Below are positions 56,026 to 64,000 of a DNA stretch of 64,000 nucleotides, piece after piece (the first letter of the stretch is position 1; each line of letters begins with the position of its first letter). The notes beneath the pieces were generated by a model. It did not search any database and was not told where the DNA came from. It saw nothing but the letters and a program-made list of their open reading frames with translations. This DNA comes from Propionibacterium acidifaciens DSM 21887. Its GTDB lineage: Bacteria > Actinomycetota > Actinomycetes > Propionibacteriales > Propionibacteriaceae. The translations under genes were made by a program, and so were the position numbers. The stretch is taken from positions 124,001 through 188,000 of the forward strand of contig NZ_AUFR01000001.1 of the NCBI RefSeq assembly GCF_000426605.1, given 5' to 3'.

Positions 56026-58215
56026 TCAGAGCTGGACGGGCGAGACCGACAGGACGTGGGCCGGCTGGGCCGGCCACAGGCGGACGTAGTCGACGGCGCC
56101 CCAGTCGAAGTCCTGGCCGGTCAGCTCGTCGTGGACGCGGATGCCGCGCCCGGGGTCGAGGCCGAGCCAGCCGAGGTCGACGCGGACCTCGGCGTCGACG
56201 CCCTCGTCGGGGTCCAGGCTCACGACGGTGACGACGCGGTCCCAGCCGTCGCGCTTGGCGAAGGCGAAGACCTTGTCGCTGCTCGTCTCGAGCACCTTGG
56301 TGCCGCGCATCTGCTGCAGGGCGGGGTGGGCGGCGCGGATCGAGTTGAGCTTGGCGAGCAGGCCGTTGAGATTGGGCTCGGCGTCGTAGTCGCGCGGGCG
56401 GAACTCGTACTTCTCGGAGTTCAGGTACTCCTCGCCGCCCGCTCTGAGCGGCTCGTGCTCGCACAGCTCGAAGCCCGAGTAGACGCCCCAGGCCGGGCTC
56501 ATCGTCGCGGCGAGGATCATGCGGATCGCGAAGGCGGCCGGATTGCCCGAGCGCGTGAACAGCGGGTTGATGTCCGGGGTGTTGGTGAAGAAGTTCGGGC
56601 GGAAGAAGTCCACCGACTCGGTCGACAGCTCCGTGAGGTACTGGCCCAGCTCGTCCTTGGTGTTGCGCCACGGATAGTAGCAGTACGACAGGTGGAAGCC
56701 GACCTTGGCCAGGGCGTGCATCATCTCCGGGCGGGTGAAGGCCTCGGCCTGGAGGATGACCTCGGGGTGGCGCTCGTGCAGATGATGGGCGAACCAGGCC
56801 CAGAAGTCGACCGGCTTCGTGTGCGGGTTGTCGACGCGCAGGATCGTCACGCCGTGCCCGATCCAGAACTCGGCCAGGCGCAGCGCCTCGTTGTAGATGC
56901 CCTCCGGGTCGTTGTCGAAGTTGATCGGGTAGATGTCCTGGTACTTCTTCGGCGGGTTCTCGGCGTAGGCGATGGTGCCGTCAGCACGGGTGGTGAACCA
57001 CTCCGGGTGCTCGACGACCCACGGGTGGTCCGGCGAGGCCTGCAGGGCGAAGTCCAGGGCGACCTCGAGCCCCAGCTCGTGGGCGCGGGCGACGAAGTGG
57101 TCGAAGTCCTCGATGGTGCCCAGCTCCGGGTTGACGGCGTCGTGCCCGCCGGCCGCCGAGCCGATCGCCCAGGGGGAGCCGGGGTCGTTCGGGCCGGCCG
57201 CCAGGGAGTTGTTCGGGCCCTTGCGGTAGGCGTGCCCGATCGGGCTGATCGGCGGCAGGTAGGCGACGGTGAAGCCCAGGGCGGCGATGCGCTCGAGCAT
57301 CCGCTCGCTGGAGCGCAGCGTACCCGAGGTCCACGAGCCATCCCCGTGGCGGACGGCCCCGACCGAGCGCGGGAAGAACTCGTACCAGCTGGAGAACTGG
57401 GCTCCGCGGCGGTGCACGACGAGCGGGAACTCGTCGGTCGGGGTGAGCAGGCGGCGGGGGAGCCAGCGACCCATGCCGACGCCGACGGCCGTGTCGGACG
57501 CGACCTCGCCCAGCTGCCTGGCCGGCGCCCGGGGGTCGAGGCGCCGGGCGGCGTCGGACAGCACGGCGGCGTCGTCCTCGGCGCCCTGGGTGCGGGCCGC
57601 CTCGGCGGCCTCGTCCAGCATGAGGCGGCCCTCGGCGCACACGAGGGGGATGTCGATGCCGGCCGCGACCTTGATGGCGGCGTTGTGGCGCCAGGTGCGC
57701 CAGCGGTCGTCGAAGGCCTCGATGCGGAAGCTGTAGTCGCCCGGCGCCCCCAGCGGCACCCGGGCGGTCCAGATGTCCAGGCCCATGGGCTCGACCTGGG
57801 CCATGTCGACGCGCTGCTCGGCGCCCGTCGGATCGGTGAGGACGACGCAGGCGCCCAGGGCGTCGTGCCCCTCGCGGAAGATGTTCGCTCGAACGGTGAT
57901 GGTCTCGTCCTCGACGGCCTTGGCCGGGTAGGCGCCGTTCTCGACAACGGGGGAGACGTTGTGGATCGGGAGGCGCCCGAAGCCGTTCGGCACGCCCCGA
58001 CGCGGCGGGACGGGGATGCGGGTCGGGTCCTCGGCGGGCTCGACGGCCGTCTCGGGGGCCACGTGGCGCGGCCGCTCGGGCTCCGGGGCGGGAGCCTGCG
58101 CCTGGGGTGCCGACCCGCTCACGGGCGCAGGGGCCGGGGCCGCGGCGGGTTCGGCCGGGGGCTGCTGAGGGTTCTCGTCGGGGCGCTGGGAGCGCCACTT
58201 CCACTTGCTGAACAC
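56026..58215 (-). CDS. glgE: Alpha-1,4-glucan:maltose-1-phosphate maltosyltransferase (GlgE)
   Basis: Adds maltose from maltose-1-phosphate to alpha-1,4-glucan, 729 residues, GH13_3. After a Pro/Ala-rich N-terminal extension of about 75 residues come the N-domain (RLPIHNVSPVVENG), the four-helix insert, and the barrel with ENPPKKYQDIYPINFDNDPEG-type motif, VTILRVDNPHTKPVDFW (nucleophile Asp), ILQAEAFTRPEMM (acid Glu) and FRPNFFTNTPDINP. The GTG at 58215 has a leaderless -10 box. It is first in the treS-mak-glgB set and divergent from glgP. Confidence 0.95.
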   Translation of the reverse strand: MFSKWKWRSQRPDENPQQPPAEPAAAPAPAPVSGSAPQAQAPAPEPERPRHVAPETAVEPAEDPTRIPVPPRRGVPNGFGRLPIHNVSPVVENGAYPAKAVEDETITVRANIFREGHDALGACVVLTDPTGAEQRVDMAQVEPMGLDIWTARVPLGAPGDYSFRIEAFDDRWRTWRHNAAIKVAAGIDIPLVCAEGRLMLDEAAEAARTQGAEDDAAVLSDAARRLDPRAPARQLGEVASDTAVGVGMGRWLPRRLLTPTDEFPLVVHRRGAQFSSWYEFFPRSVGAVRHGDGSWTSGTLRSSERMLERIAALGFTVAYLPPISPIGHAYRKGPNNSLAAGPNDPGSPWAIGSAAGGHDAVNPELGTIEDFDHFVARAHELGLEVALDFALQASPDHPWVVEHPEWFTTRADGTIAYAENPPKKYQDIYPINFDNDPEGIYNEALRLAEFWIGHGVTILRVDNPHTKPVDFWAWFAHHLHERHPEVILQAEAFTRPEMMHALAKVGFHLSYCYYPWRNTKDELGQYLTELSTESVDFFRPNFFTNTPDINPLFTRSGNPAAFAIRMILAATMSPAWGVYSGFELCEHEPLRAGGEEYLNSEKYEFRPRDYDAEPNLNGLLAKLNSIRAAHPALQQMRGTKVLETSSDKVFAFAKRDGWDRVVTVVSLDPDEGVDAEVRVDLGWLGLDPGRGIRVHDELTGQDFDWGAVDYVRLWPAQPAHVLSVSPVQL

Positions 58216-58221
58216 GCATCT

Positions 58222-58227
58222 ACGCTA
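58222..58227 (-). promoter_or_regulatory. -10 box of glgE, leaderless type
   Basis: On the minus strand TAGCGT ends 6 nt before GTG 58215. It faces the glgP promoter across about 115 bp. Confidence 0.55.
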
Positions 58228-58339
58228 CAGTCCGGCCGGCCCGACCGAGTCGCCGACGCGCGCTGACCCGATCCGGTCCGCCCCGACTCCCACATGCTGG
58301 ACGAATGGGCGGCCCGGCACCTCCCGGTCGCGCGCCCGA

Positions 58340-58345
58340 TAGCCT
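58340..58345 (+). promoter_or_regulatory. -10 box of glgP, leaderless type
   Basis: TAGCCT ends 6 nt before GTG 58352. The six bases between include GGAGG, but this abuts the start codon and is too close for normal Shine-Dalgarno use. Confidence 0.5.
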
Positions 58346-58351
58346 TGGAGG

Positions 58352-60916
58352 GTGCGAGCTATCAGAAGATTCATTGTCCAGCCGGTCCTGCCCGAGCCCC
58401 TCGAGCCGCTGCACGACCTGGCGCTGAACCTGCGTTGGGCGTGGCACCCGGAGACCCAGGAGCTCTTCGAGTCCCTCGACTCCGAGCTGTGGGAGGCCAC
58501 CGGCCACTCCCCGTTGAAGCTGCTGGCAACCGTCTCGCGCGAGCGGCTCGACACGCTCGCGGGCGACCGCCGCTATCTGCGCCACCTCGAGTTCGTCCAG
58601 CGCGATCTGGACGACTACATGAACGGCGACCGCTGGTTCCAGGGCTTCGCCGCCAAGACGGAGGGCGCTCCCGCCTCCATCGGATACTTCTCCGCCGAGT
58701 TCGGCATCACCTCCGTGCTGCCCCAGTACTCCGGCGGTCTCGGCATCCTCGCCGGCGACCACCTCAAGGCGGCCTCCGACCTCGGCGTGCCGATCATCGG
58801 CGTCGGCCTGCTCTACGCGCAGGGCTACTTCCGGCAGAGCCTCAACGCCTCGGGCTGGCAGCAGGAGTACTACCCGGTCCTCGACCCGCACGAACTGCCG
58901 ATCAGCCCCCTCATGGACGGCGAGGAGCAGGCCGGCATCGAGATCACGGTGGGCCACCGGCCCGTCCGCGCCCAGCTGTGGACGGCCCAGGTCGGCCGCG
59001 TGCCGCTGCTCTTCATGGACACGAACGTCGAGAGCAACGACGAGCAGGCCCGCGACATCACCGACCGGCTCTACGGCGGCGACTCGAATCACCGGCTGGC
59101 CCAGGAGACGCTCCTCGGCGTCGGCGGGGTCCGGGCCCTGCGCGTCTTCTGCCGCCTGACCGGCCGTTCCGAGCCCGACGTCTTCCACTGCAACGAGGGC
59201 CACGCCGGCTTCCTCGGTCTGGAGCGCATCCGCGAGTTCATGGACGACGGCGCGGACTTCGACACCGCCCTCGAGATGACCCGCGGCGGCACGCTCTTCA
59301 CCACCCACACGCCCGTCCCGGCCGGCATCGACCGCTTCGGGCAGAACCAGGTCGCCGACCAGTTCAGCGACTTCAGGCCGCTGCCGCTCGACCGCATCCT
59401 CGCGCTCGGGGCCGAGGACTACCCCGGCGGCGACCCGTCCCGCTTCAACATGGCCGTCATGGGCCTGCGCCTGGGCCAGCGCTCCAACGGCGTCTCCCTG
59501 CTCCACGGCAAGGTGAGCCGCGAGATGTTCCAGGGTCTGTGGCCGAACTTCGACGTCACCGAGGTGCCGATCGGCTCGGTCACCAACGGCGTCCACCACC
59601 CCACGTGGATCCACCCCGACCTGCTCGAGCTCCTCGAGGCGAGGACCAGCGATGCCGAGTCCGTCGTCGACGGCTACGACTGGAGAGCCCTCGACCGCGT
59701 CGACGACGCCTCGCTGTGGTCGCTCAAGCGCCGCATGTGCGCCGAGATGATCTCGATGGCGCGCGAACGCCTCGAGAAGAGCTGCGAGGTGCGCGGCGTG
59801 AACGCCGACTGGGTGCCCGGGGCCCTCAACCCCAACACCCTGACGATCGGCTTCGCCCGTCGCGGCGCCTCCTACAAGCGCCTCACCCTCATGCTGAGCC
59901 AGCCCGAGCGCCTCAAGAGGCTGCTCAACGATCCCGAGCGGCCCGTGCAGTTCGTCATCGCCGGCAAGGCCCACCCGGCCGACGACATCGGGAAGGGCCT
60001 CATCCAGCAGATGGTGCAGTTCGCGGACGACCCGCAGGTGCGCGGCAAGCTCGTCTTCCTGCCCGACTACGACATCTCGATGGCCCGCCCGCTGTACCCC
60101 GGTTGCGACGTCTGGCTGAACAACCCGCTGCGCCCCTACGAGGCCTGCGGGACCTCCGGCATGAAGGCCGCCCTCAACGGCGCCGCCAACCTGTCGGTGC
60201 GCGACGGCTGGTGGGACGAGTGGTACGAGCCCCGTTTCGGCTGGGAGATCCCCTCCGCGAACACGATCGCGGACCCGGTCGCCCGCGACGCCGCCGAGGC
60301 CGAGGCCCTGTACGAGCTCATCGAGAACGAGGTCGTGCCGAAATTCTACAACCGCGACGCCAATGGCCTGCCCACCGCGTGGCTGCGCATGATGCGCGAG
60401 ACGATCTCCGACCTCGGGCCGAGGATCCTCGCCAGCCGCATGGTGCGCGACTACACGACCTGGTACTACACGCCGGCCGCGCGCTCCTCGCGCGCCCTCA
60501 CCGCCGACGGCGTCGCCGGTGAGCTCGCGGAGTGGAAGCGCGAGGTGCGTACCGTGTGGTCCGGCGTGGCCGTCGAGCGGGTCGTCTCCGACCTGCCGAA
60601 CCCCGTCCCGGTCGGCGCCGAGAACCTCTTCACCGCGTGGGTGCGCCTGGGCGAGCTGACGGCCGAGGACGTCTCGGTCCAGCTGGTCTCCGGCGACGTC
60701 GACGCCGATGACGAGATGCACCACGTGCGCATCAACGAGCTGGCCCCGACCGGGCGCACCGAGGGCGACGCGCAGGAGTTCAGCGTGCGCGCCGTCTCGC
60801 ACTTCGCAGGCCCGGTCGGTTACACCGTGCGCGTCGTGCCGAAGAACGCGCTCATGGCGAGCTCCGCCGAGCTGGGCCTGGCCGCGGTCGCCAACGGGGC
60901 GGCCCTCGAGTCCTGA
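58352..60916 (+). CDS. glgP: Alpha-glucan phosphorylase (GlgP, DUF3417 type)
   Basis: Releases glucose-1-phosphate from storage glucan, 854 residues. The N-terminal DUF3417 segment (PLEPLHDLALNLRWAWHPETQELF) marks the mycobacterial/Thermotoga-type phosphorylase. YFSAEFGI, GLGILAGDHLKAASDLG, HCNEGHAGF, and the PLP lysine in EACGTSGMKAALNG are visible. It is divergent from glgE, placing synthesis and breakdown under one shared regulatory region. Its product feeds Pgm (46761-48392). A 14-bp-stem terminator follows. Confidence 0.95.
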   Translation: MRAIRRFIVQPVLPEPLEPLHDLALNLRWAWHPETQELFESLDSELWEATGHSPLKLLATVSRERLDTLAGDRRYLRHLEFVQRDLDDYMNGDRWFQGFAAKTEGAPASIGYFSAEFGITSVLPQYSGGLGILAGDHLKAASDLGVPIIGVGLLYAQGYFRQSLNASGWQQEYYPVLDPHELPISPLMDGEEQAGIEITVGHRPVRAQLWTAQVGRVPLLFMDTNVESNDEQARDITDRLYGGDSNHRLAQETLLGVGGVRALRVFCRLTGRSEPDVFHCNEGHAGFLGLERIREFMDDGADFDTALEMTRGGTLFTTHTPVPAGIDRFGQNQVADQFSDFRPLPLDRILALGAEDYPGGDPSRFNMAVMGLRLGQRSNGVSLLHGKVSREMFQGLWPNFDVTEVPIGSVTNGVHHPTWIHPDLLELLEARTSDAESVVDGYDWRALDRVDDASLWSLKRRMCAEMISMARERLEKSCEVRGVNADWVPGALNPNTLTIGFARRGASYKRLTLMLSQPERLKRLLNDPERPVQFVIAGKAHPADDIGKGLIQQMVQFADDPQVRGKLVFLPDYDISMARPLYPGCDVWLNNPLRPYEACGTSGMKAALNGAANLSVRDGWWDEWYEPRFGWEIPSANTIADPVARDAAEAEALYELIENEVVPKFYNRDANGLPTAWLRMMRETISDLGPRILASRMVRDYTTWYYTPAARSSRALTADGVAGELAEWKREVRTVWSGVAVERVVSDLPNPVPVGAENLFTAWVRLGELTAEDVSVQLVSGDVDADDEMHHVRINELAPTGRTEGDAQEFSVRAVSHFAGPVGYTVRVVPKNALMASSAELGLAAVANGAALES

Positions 60917-60925
60917 TCGTCCCAC

Positions 60926-60962
60926 CGACGAGGGGGCGGCCCCGGGAACCGCCCCCTCGTCG
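60926..60962. terminator. Bidirectional terminator between glgP and glgX
   Basis: A perfect 14-bp stem (60926-60939 with 60949-60962) and 9-nt loop lies between the convergent genes, 10 bp after the glgP stop. Confidence 0.85.
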
Positions 60963-60998
60963 TTCGTCCTCCTCGGCGCCGCCCGCCCCGGCACGCCG

Positions 60999-63242
60999 TC
61001 ACTGGGGGGCCGGCGCGTCCTGAGCGGATCCGGCGGTTCTCTCCGGAGTCTGCTCGGCGGTCGCGTCCTGCTGGGGCTGCTCGGCCGGCCCGTCCTGGGC
61101 GGCGTCGGCGGGGGCGGTCGTGATGCCCTCGAGCTCGTCCACCTGCGCCCTCGTCGTGGGGACCGTCACCCGCATCGCGACGACCGTGCGGCCGGGGAGC
61201 GTGAAGTCTGCCTGCGGGCCCAGCGCCTCGGTGGGCAGCTCGCCCTCGTCGGCGGTCGAGGCGACGATCCGGTAGCTCGTGCCCCACGGGACCGGGGGAG
61301 TGGTGACCTCGACGGGCTGGTCCCCCGAGTAGAACCAGATGAGGAAGGCCTCGTCGGTGGCGTTGGAGACGTACTTGCCGAGCAGCCGTCGGCCGCCGTC
61401 GTTCCAGTCGGCCTCGCCCATCTCGCCGCTGTAGCCGTTCATCCAAGCCATCTCGTAGCGGCCCAGGCCCTTGCCGTCGGCGTCCGTCACCTCGGTGCGG
61501 TAGTGGTAGTCGTCGGCCTGCAGGAGCGGCGAGGAGCGGCGCAGCGCGATGAACCGCTTGGCCGTCGCGAAGACGTCGGCCCACTGGTCGAGCAGGTCCC
61601 AGTGCACCCAGTTGATCTGGTTGTCCTGGCAGTAGGCGTTGTTGTTGCCCTGCTGGGTGCGGCCCATCTCGTCGCCGGCGCAGAACATCGGCGTGCCGTC
61701 CGACATGATGAGGCCCGCAAGCATGTTGCGCACTTGGCGGTGGCGCAGCGCGTTGACGCCGGGATCGTCCGTCTCGCCCTCGGCCCCGCAGTTCCAGGAG
61801 CGGTTGTCGTCGGAGCCGTCGCGGTTGTCCTCGCCGTTGGCCTCGTTGTGCTTGCCGTCGTAGCTGACGAGGTCGCGCAGGCAGAAGCCGTCGTGGGCAT
61901 CGATGAAGTTGATCGTGCTGGACGGCGGGCGCTCGTCGTTGTCGAAGATGTCGGGCGAGCCGGCGACCCGGGAGGCCAGCTCGTTGACGCCGTGCGCCAT
62001 GGAGCGCCAGTAGTCGCGCATGTAGCCGCGGTAGCGGTCGTTCCACTCGCTCCAGCCCCTGCCCCAGCGTCCGACCTGGTAGCCGTAGGGGCCCATGTCC
62101 CAGGGCTCGGCGATGAGCTTGATGCCGTCGAAGACCGGGTCGGCGGCCAGGCGCTTCTTGAACTCGTGGTTCTGGTCGACGCCGTGGGCGCTGTCGCGGA
62201 TGAGGGTGGTGGCGAGGTCGAAGCGGAAGCCGTCGACGCCCATCTGCGTGACCCAGTAGCGCAGCGACTCGTGGATGAGGTCGAGGACCTCCTCGTGACC
62301 GGTGTCGACCGAGTTGCCGCAACCGGTGACGTCGTAGTCGTTGCGAAGGTCGTCGGTGAGGCGGTAGTAGCCCTTGTGGTCGATGCCGCGGAAGCTCAGC
62401 GTCGGGCCCTCGTGACTGCCCTCGCAGGTGTGGTTGTAGACGACGTCGAGGATGACCTCGATGCCGGCGCGGTGCAGGGCGCTCACCATGTTCTTGAACT
62501 CCTGCACTTGGTCGCCCTCGGTGCCCACCGAGCAGTACGCGCCGTGCGGGGCGAAGTAGGCCAGGGTGTTGTAGCCCCAGTAGTTCGACAGGCCGCGGCC
62601 CATGATGAAGGGCTCGGAGACGAACTGGTGGATGGGCAACAGCTCGATCGCGTTGACGCCGAGCTCGGTGAGGTGCTCGATGACTGCCGGGTAGGCCAGC
62701 CCCGCGTAGCGCCCGCGCAGGTGCTCGGGCACCGACGGGTGCATGATCGTGAAGCCCTTGACGTGCGTCTCGTAGACGACGCACTGCTCGAGGGGCAGGC
62801 GCCGGGCGATCGGCTCGGGGGCGGGGGAGTCCGCCACGACGACGGACAGCGGCACGGACTGGGCGGAGTCGCGGGTGTCCGGCTCGTAGTAGGACTCCGC
62901 GGTGTGGTCGAAGATGGGGCCGGTGTAGTCGACGCCGGCGGTGACCGCTCTGGCGTAGGGGTCGACGAGGAGCTTGGCCGGGTTGGCGCGCAGACCCGCA
63001 TCGGGGTTCCACTCGCCGTGGACCCGGTAGCCGTAGCGCTGCCCGGCGACGACGCCCCTGACGGCGGCGCGCCAAGTGCCGTTGTCGTTGGTCATGTCGA
63101 CGTTGCGGATCGTCGTGCCGTCGTCCCTCACGAGGGCGAGCTCGACGCGTTCGGCGCGCGGTGCCACGAGGGCGAAGGTGCAGCCGTCATCGGTGAGCAC
63201 CGCGCCGAGGGCGGGTCCGTTGTGCTCGGGCGAGAGGGTCAT
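60999..63242 (-). CDS. glgX: Glycogen debranching enzyme (GlgX/TreX type)
   Basis: Hydrolyses alpha-1,6 branches, 747 residues. After the CBM48 domain (ANPAKLLVDPYARAV) the GH13 barrel shows YETHVKGFTIMHPSVP, VILDVVYNHTCEG, GVDGFRFDLATTL (nucleophile Asp), IAEPWDMGPYGYQVG (acid Glu) and NFIDAHDGFCLRDLV. The last 45 or so residues are a Gln/Pro/Ala-rich tail. ATG 63242 is used; GTG 63248 lies closer to GGAAAG and is an alternative. It is convergent with glgP, whose limit dextrins it would open. Confidence 0.93.
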   Translation of the reverse strand: MTLSPEHNGPALGAVLTDDGCTFALVAPRAERVELALVRDDGTTIRNVDMTNDNGTWRAAVRGVVAGQRYGYRVHGEWNPDAGLRANPAKLLVDPYARAVTAGVDYTGPIFDHTAESYYEPDTRDSAQSVPLSVVVADSPAPEPIARRLPLEQCVVYETHVKGFTIMHPSVPEHLRGRYAGLAYPAVIEHLTELGVNAIELLPIHQFVSEPFIMGRGLSNYWGYNTLAYFAPHGAYCSVGTEGDQVQEFKNMVSALHRAGIEVILDVVYNHTCEGSHEGPTLSFRGIDHKGYYRLTDDLRNDYDVTGCGNSVDTGHEEVLDLIHESLRYWVTQMGVDGFRFDLATTLIRDSAHGVDQNHEFKKRLAADPVFDGIKLIAEPWDMGPYGYQVGRWGRGWSEWNDRYRGYMRDYWRSMAHGVNELASRVAGSPDIFDNDERPPSSTINFIDAHDGFCLRDLVSYDGKHNEANGEDNRDGSDDNRSWNCGAEGETDDPGVNALRHRQVRNMLAGLIMSDGTPMFCAGDEMGRTQQGNNNAYCQDNQINWVHWDLLDQWADVFATAKRFIALRRSSPLLQADDYHYRTEVTDADGKGLGRYEMAWMNGYSGEMGEADWNDGGRRLLGKYVSNATDEAFLIWFYSGDQPVEVTTPPVPWGTSYRIVASTADEGELPTEALGPQADFTLPGRTVVAMRVTVPTTRAQVDELEGITTAPADAAQDGPAEQPQQDATAEQTPERTAGSAQDAPAPQ

Positions 63243-63444
63243 CGTCACTGCTCTTTCCGGCTGGCGGCTCTTTCGAGCTGGCGGCGCGGGGTTCCATGTG
63301 CTGTGCGCGGGCCGCCCACGCACAGCGTGAGAGTCTAGTCGGCGGTGGCGACCGGTATGCACGTATGCCAGGATTGCGCGTGTGTCCGCCGGCGCCGTTG
63401 AGCGCGCCGCGAACCGATCCCGACCAGTTCCAGGAGTTGCCCAG

Positions 63445-64000
63445 ATGCGCATTGCGGTGGCCGTGTCCGGCGGCGTCGACTCGGCGGTCGCCGCCGCCCT
63501 CGTCCAGGCGCAGGGCCACGAGGTCGTCGGCGTCCACCTGCTCATGGGGACGGCGTCGGTGCCCGAGACCGACGACGCCCGGCGGGTCGCCGAGCGCCTC
63601 GGCATCGACCTGGTCGTCCGGGACCTGTGCGGGCCCTTCGCCGAGCGCGTCGTCGACTACTTCGTCGACTCCTACACGCAAGGGCGCACGCCCAACCCCT
63701 GCCTGCGCTGCAACCGCGGCGTGAAGTTCGCCGGGCTGCTGGCCATGAGCCGCGCCGAGGGATTCGACGCCGTCGCAACGGGACACTACGCGCGGATCAC
63801 CCGGTCGGAGGAGGGCCCAGCCGAGCTGCGCCGCGCGGCGGACCGGCGCAAGGACCAGTCCTACGTGCTCGCCGTCCTCGACCAGGAGAGCCTCGCCCGA
63901 CTCGTGTTCCCGCTCGGCGAACTCGCCTCCAAGGACGAGGTGCGCGCCCTGGCCGCCCGCCTCGGGCTGCCGGTGGCCGACAAGCCCGACTCCACCGACA
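63445..64000 (+). CDS. mnmA: tRNA-specific 2-thiouridylase MnmA (3' partial)
   Basis: Thiolates U34 of tRNA-Lys, -Glu and -Gln. The visible 185 codons carry the PP-loop AVSGGVDSAVAAAL, the first catalytic cysteine in NPCLRCNRGVKF and ATGHYAR. The second catalytic cysteine lies beyond the window end. ATG 63445 has CAGGAG 8 nt upstream. In many actinobacteria a cysteine desulfurase gene precedes mnmA; here glgX is upstream on the other strand instead. Confidence 0.94.
   Translation, partial: MRIAVAVSGGVDSAVAAALVQAQGHEVVGVHLLMGTASVPETDDARRVAERLGIDLVVRDLCGPFAERVVDYFVDSYTQGRTPNPCLRCNRGVKFAGLLAMSRAEGFDAVATGHYARITRSEEGPAELRRAADRRKDQSYVLAVLDQESLARLVFPLGELASKDEVRALAARLGLPVADKPDSTD

Noticed and set aside
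54003-58266. Two long plus-strand frames opposite treS and glgE
   Set aside because: Antisense to catalytic-motif-bearing genes; compositionally biased, no start signal.
58220-60994. Minus-strand 900-codon frame opposite glgP
   Set aside because: Fully antisense to glgP; no family motif.

Overview
The window is very GC-rich (by eye well above 70%), densely packed chromosomal DNA from an actinobacterium. The signature genes are actinobacterial: SigR/RsrA (ECF sigma factor with zinc anti-sigma factor), WhiB1, PdtaS-type histidine kinase, the 24-residue ribosomal protein bL37, NucS/EndoMS mismatch endonuclease, DUF2550 protein, Arg-rich-insert Rho, a Scy/DivIVA-like coiled coil and the GlgE alpha-glucan pathway. 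Codon use and gene content suggest Actinomycetaceae or a close relative, but genus cannot be fixed from sequence alone. I see no insertion sequence, prophage, CRISPR array or rRNA operon; it is mostly core genome.

Layout. 1-3432: an oligopeptide/dipeptide ABC transporter (two permeases, two ATPases; the first permease is cut by the window edge). 3443-4636: serA. 4946-5240: a DUF4956 membrane-protein remnant. 5488-8732 (minus): hisN, then rsgA and aroA overlapping by 4 bp. 8796-9828: sigR-rsrA with a textbook SigR-type autoregulatory promoter. 9968-12066: bL37, pdtaS and whiB1, with a 20-bp-stem terminator between the convergent pdtaS and whiB1. 12493-16651 (minus): three tandem GT87-like membrane mannosyltransferases in a 4-bp-overlap operon. 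16818-16889: tRNA-Arg(CCG).

17094-34785 is a long plus-strand housekeeping block: lysA, hom, thrH, rho, rpmE, prfA, prmC, tsaC/sua5, wecA, a small membrane protein, atpZ and the full F1Fo ATP synthase set atpBEFHAGDC. 34849-39753: DUF2550 protein, an LplB-LplA fusion, cobO (PduO type), a cyclophilin lipoprotein, an esterase, a zinc-ribbon protein and nucS. 39799-49805: Scy-like coiled coil, a frameshifted acyltransferase, a DUF2339-like membrane protein, methylmalonyl-CoA epimerase, a thioredoxin-TPR protein, pgm, and a decayed lipoprotein region. 49991-63242: a GNAT-Nudix protein and the complete GlgE route (glgE, treS, mak, glgB) with glgP and glgX. The window ends inside mnmA.

Functionally the window joins amino-acid synthesis (Ser, Lys/Thr, aromatic, His), translation and transcription factors, ATP synthesis, B12/methylmalonyl-CoA metabolism and storage-glucan turnover. 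Many monocistronic or first-in-operon genes have a TANNNT -10 box ending only 6-7 nt before the start codon, indicating leaderless mRNAs. The most notable points are a possible two-isoform SigR arrangement, thrH in the place where relatives carry thrC-thrB, the triplicated GT87 genes, and three loci with clear frameshifts or truncation that deserve read-level checking.
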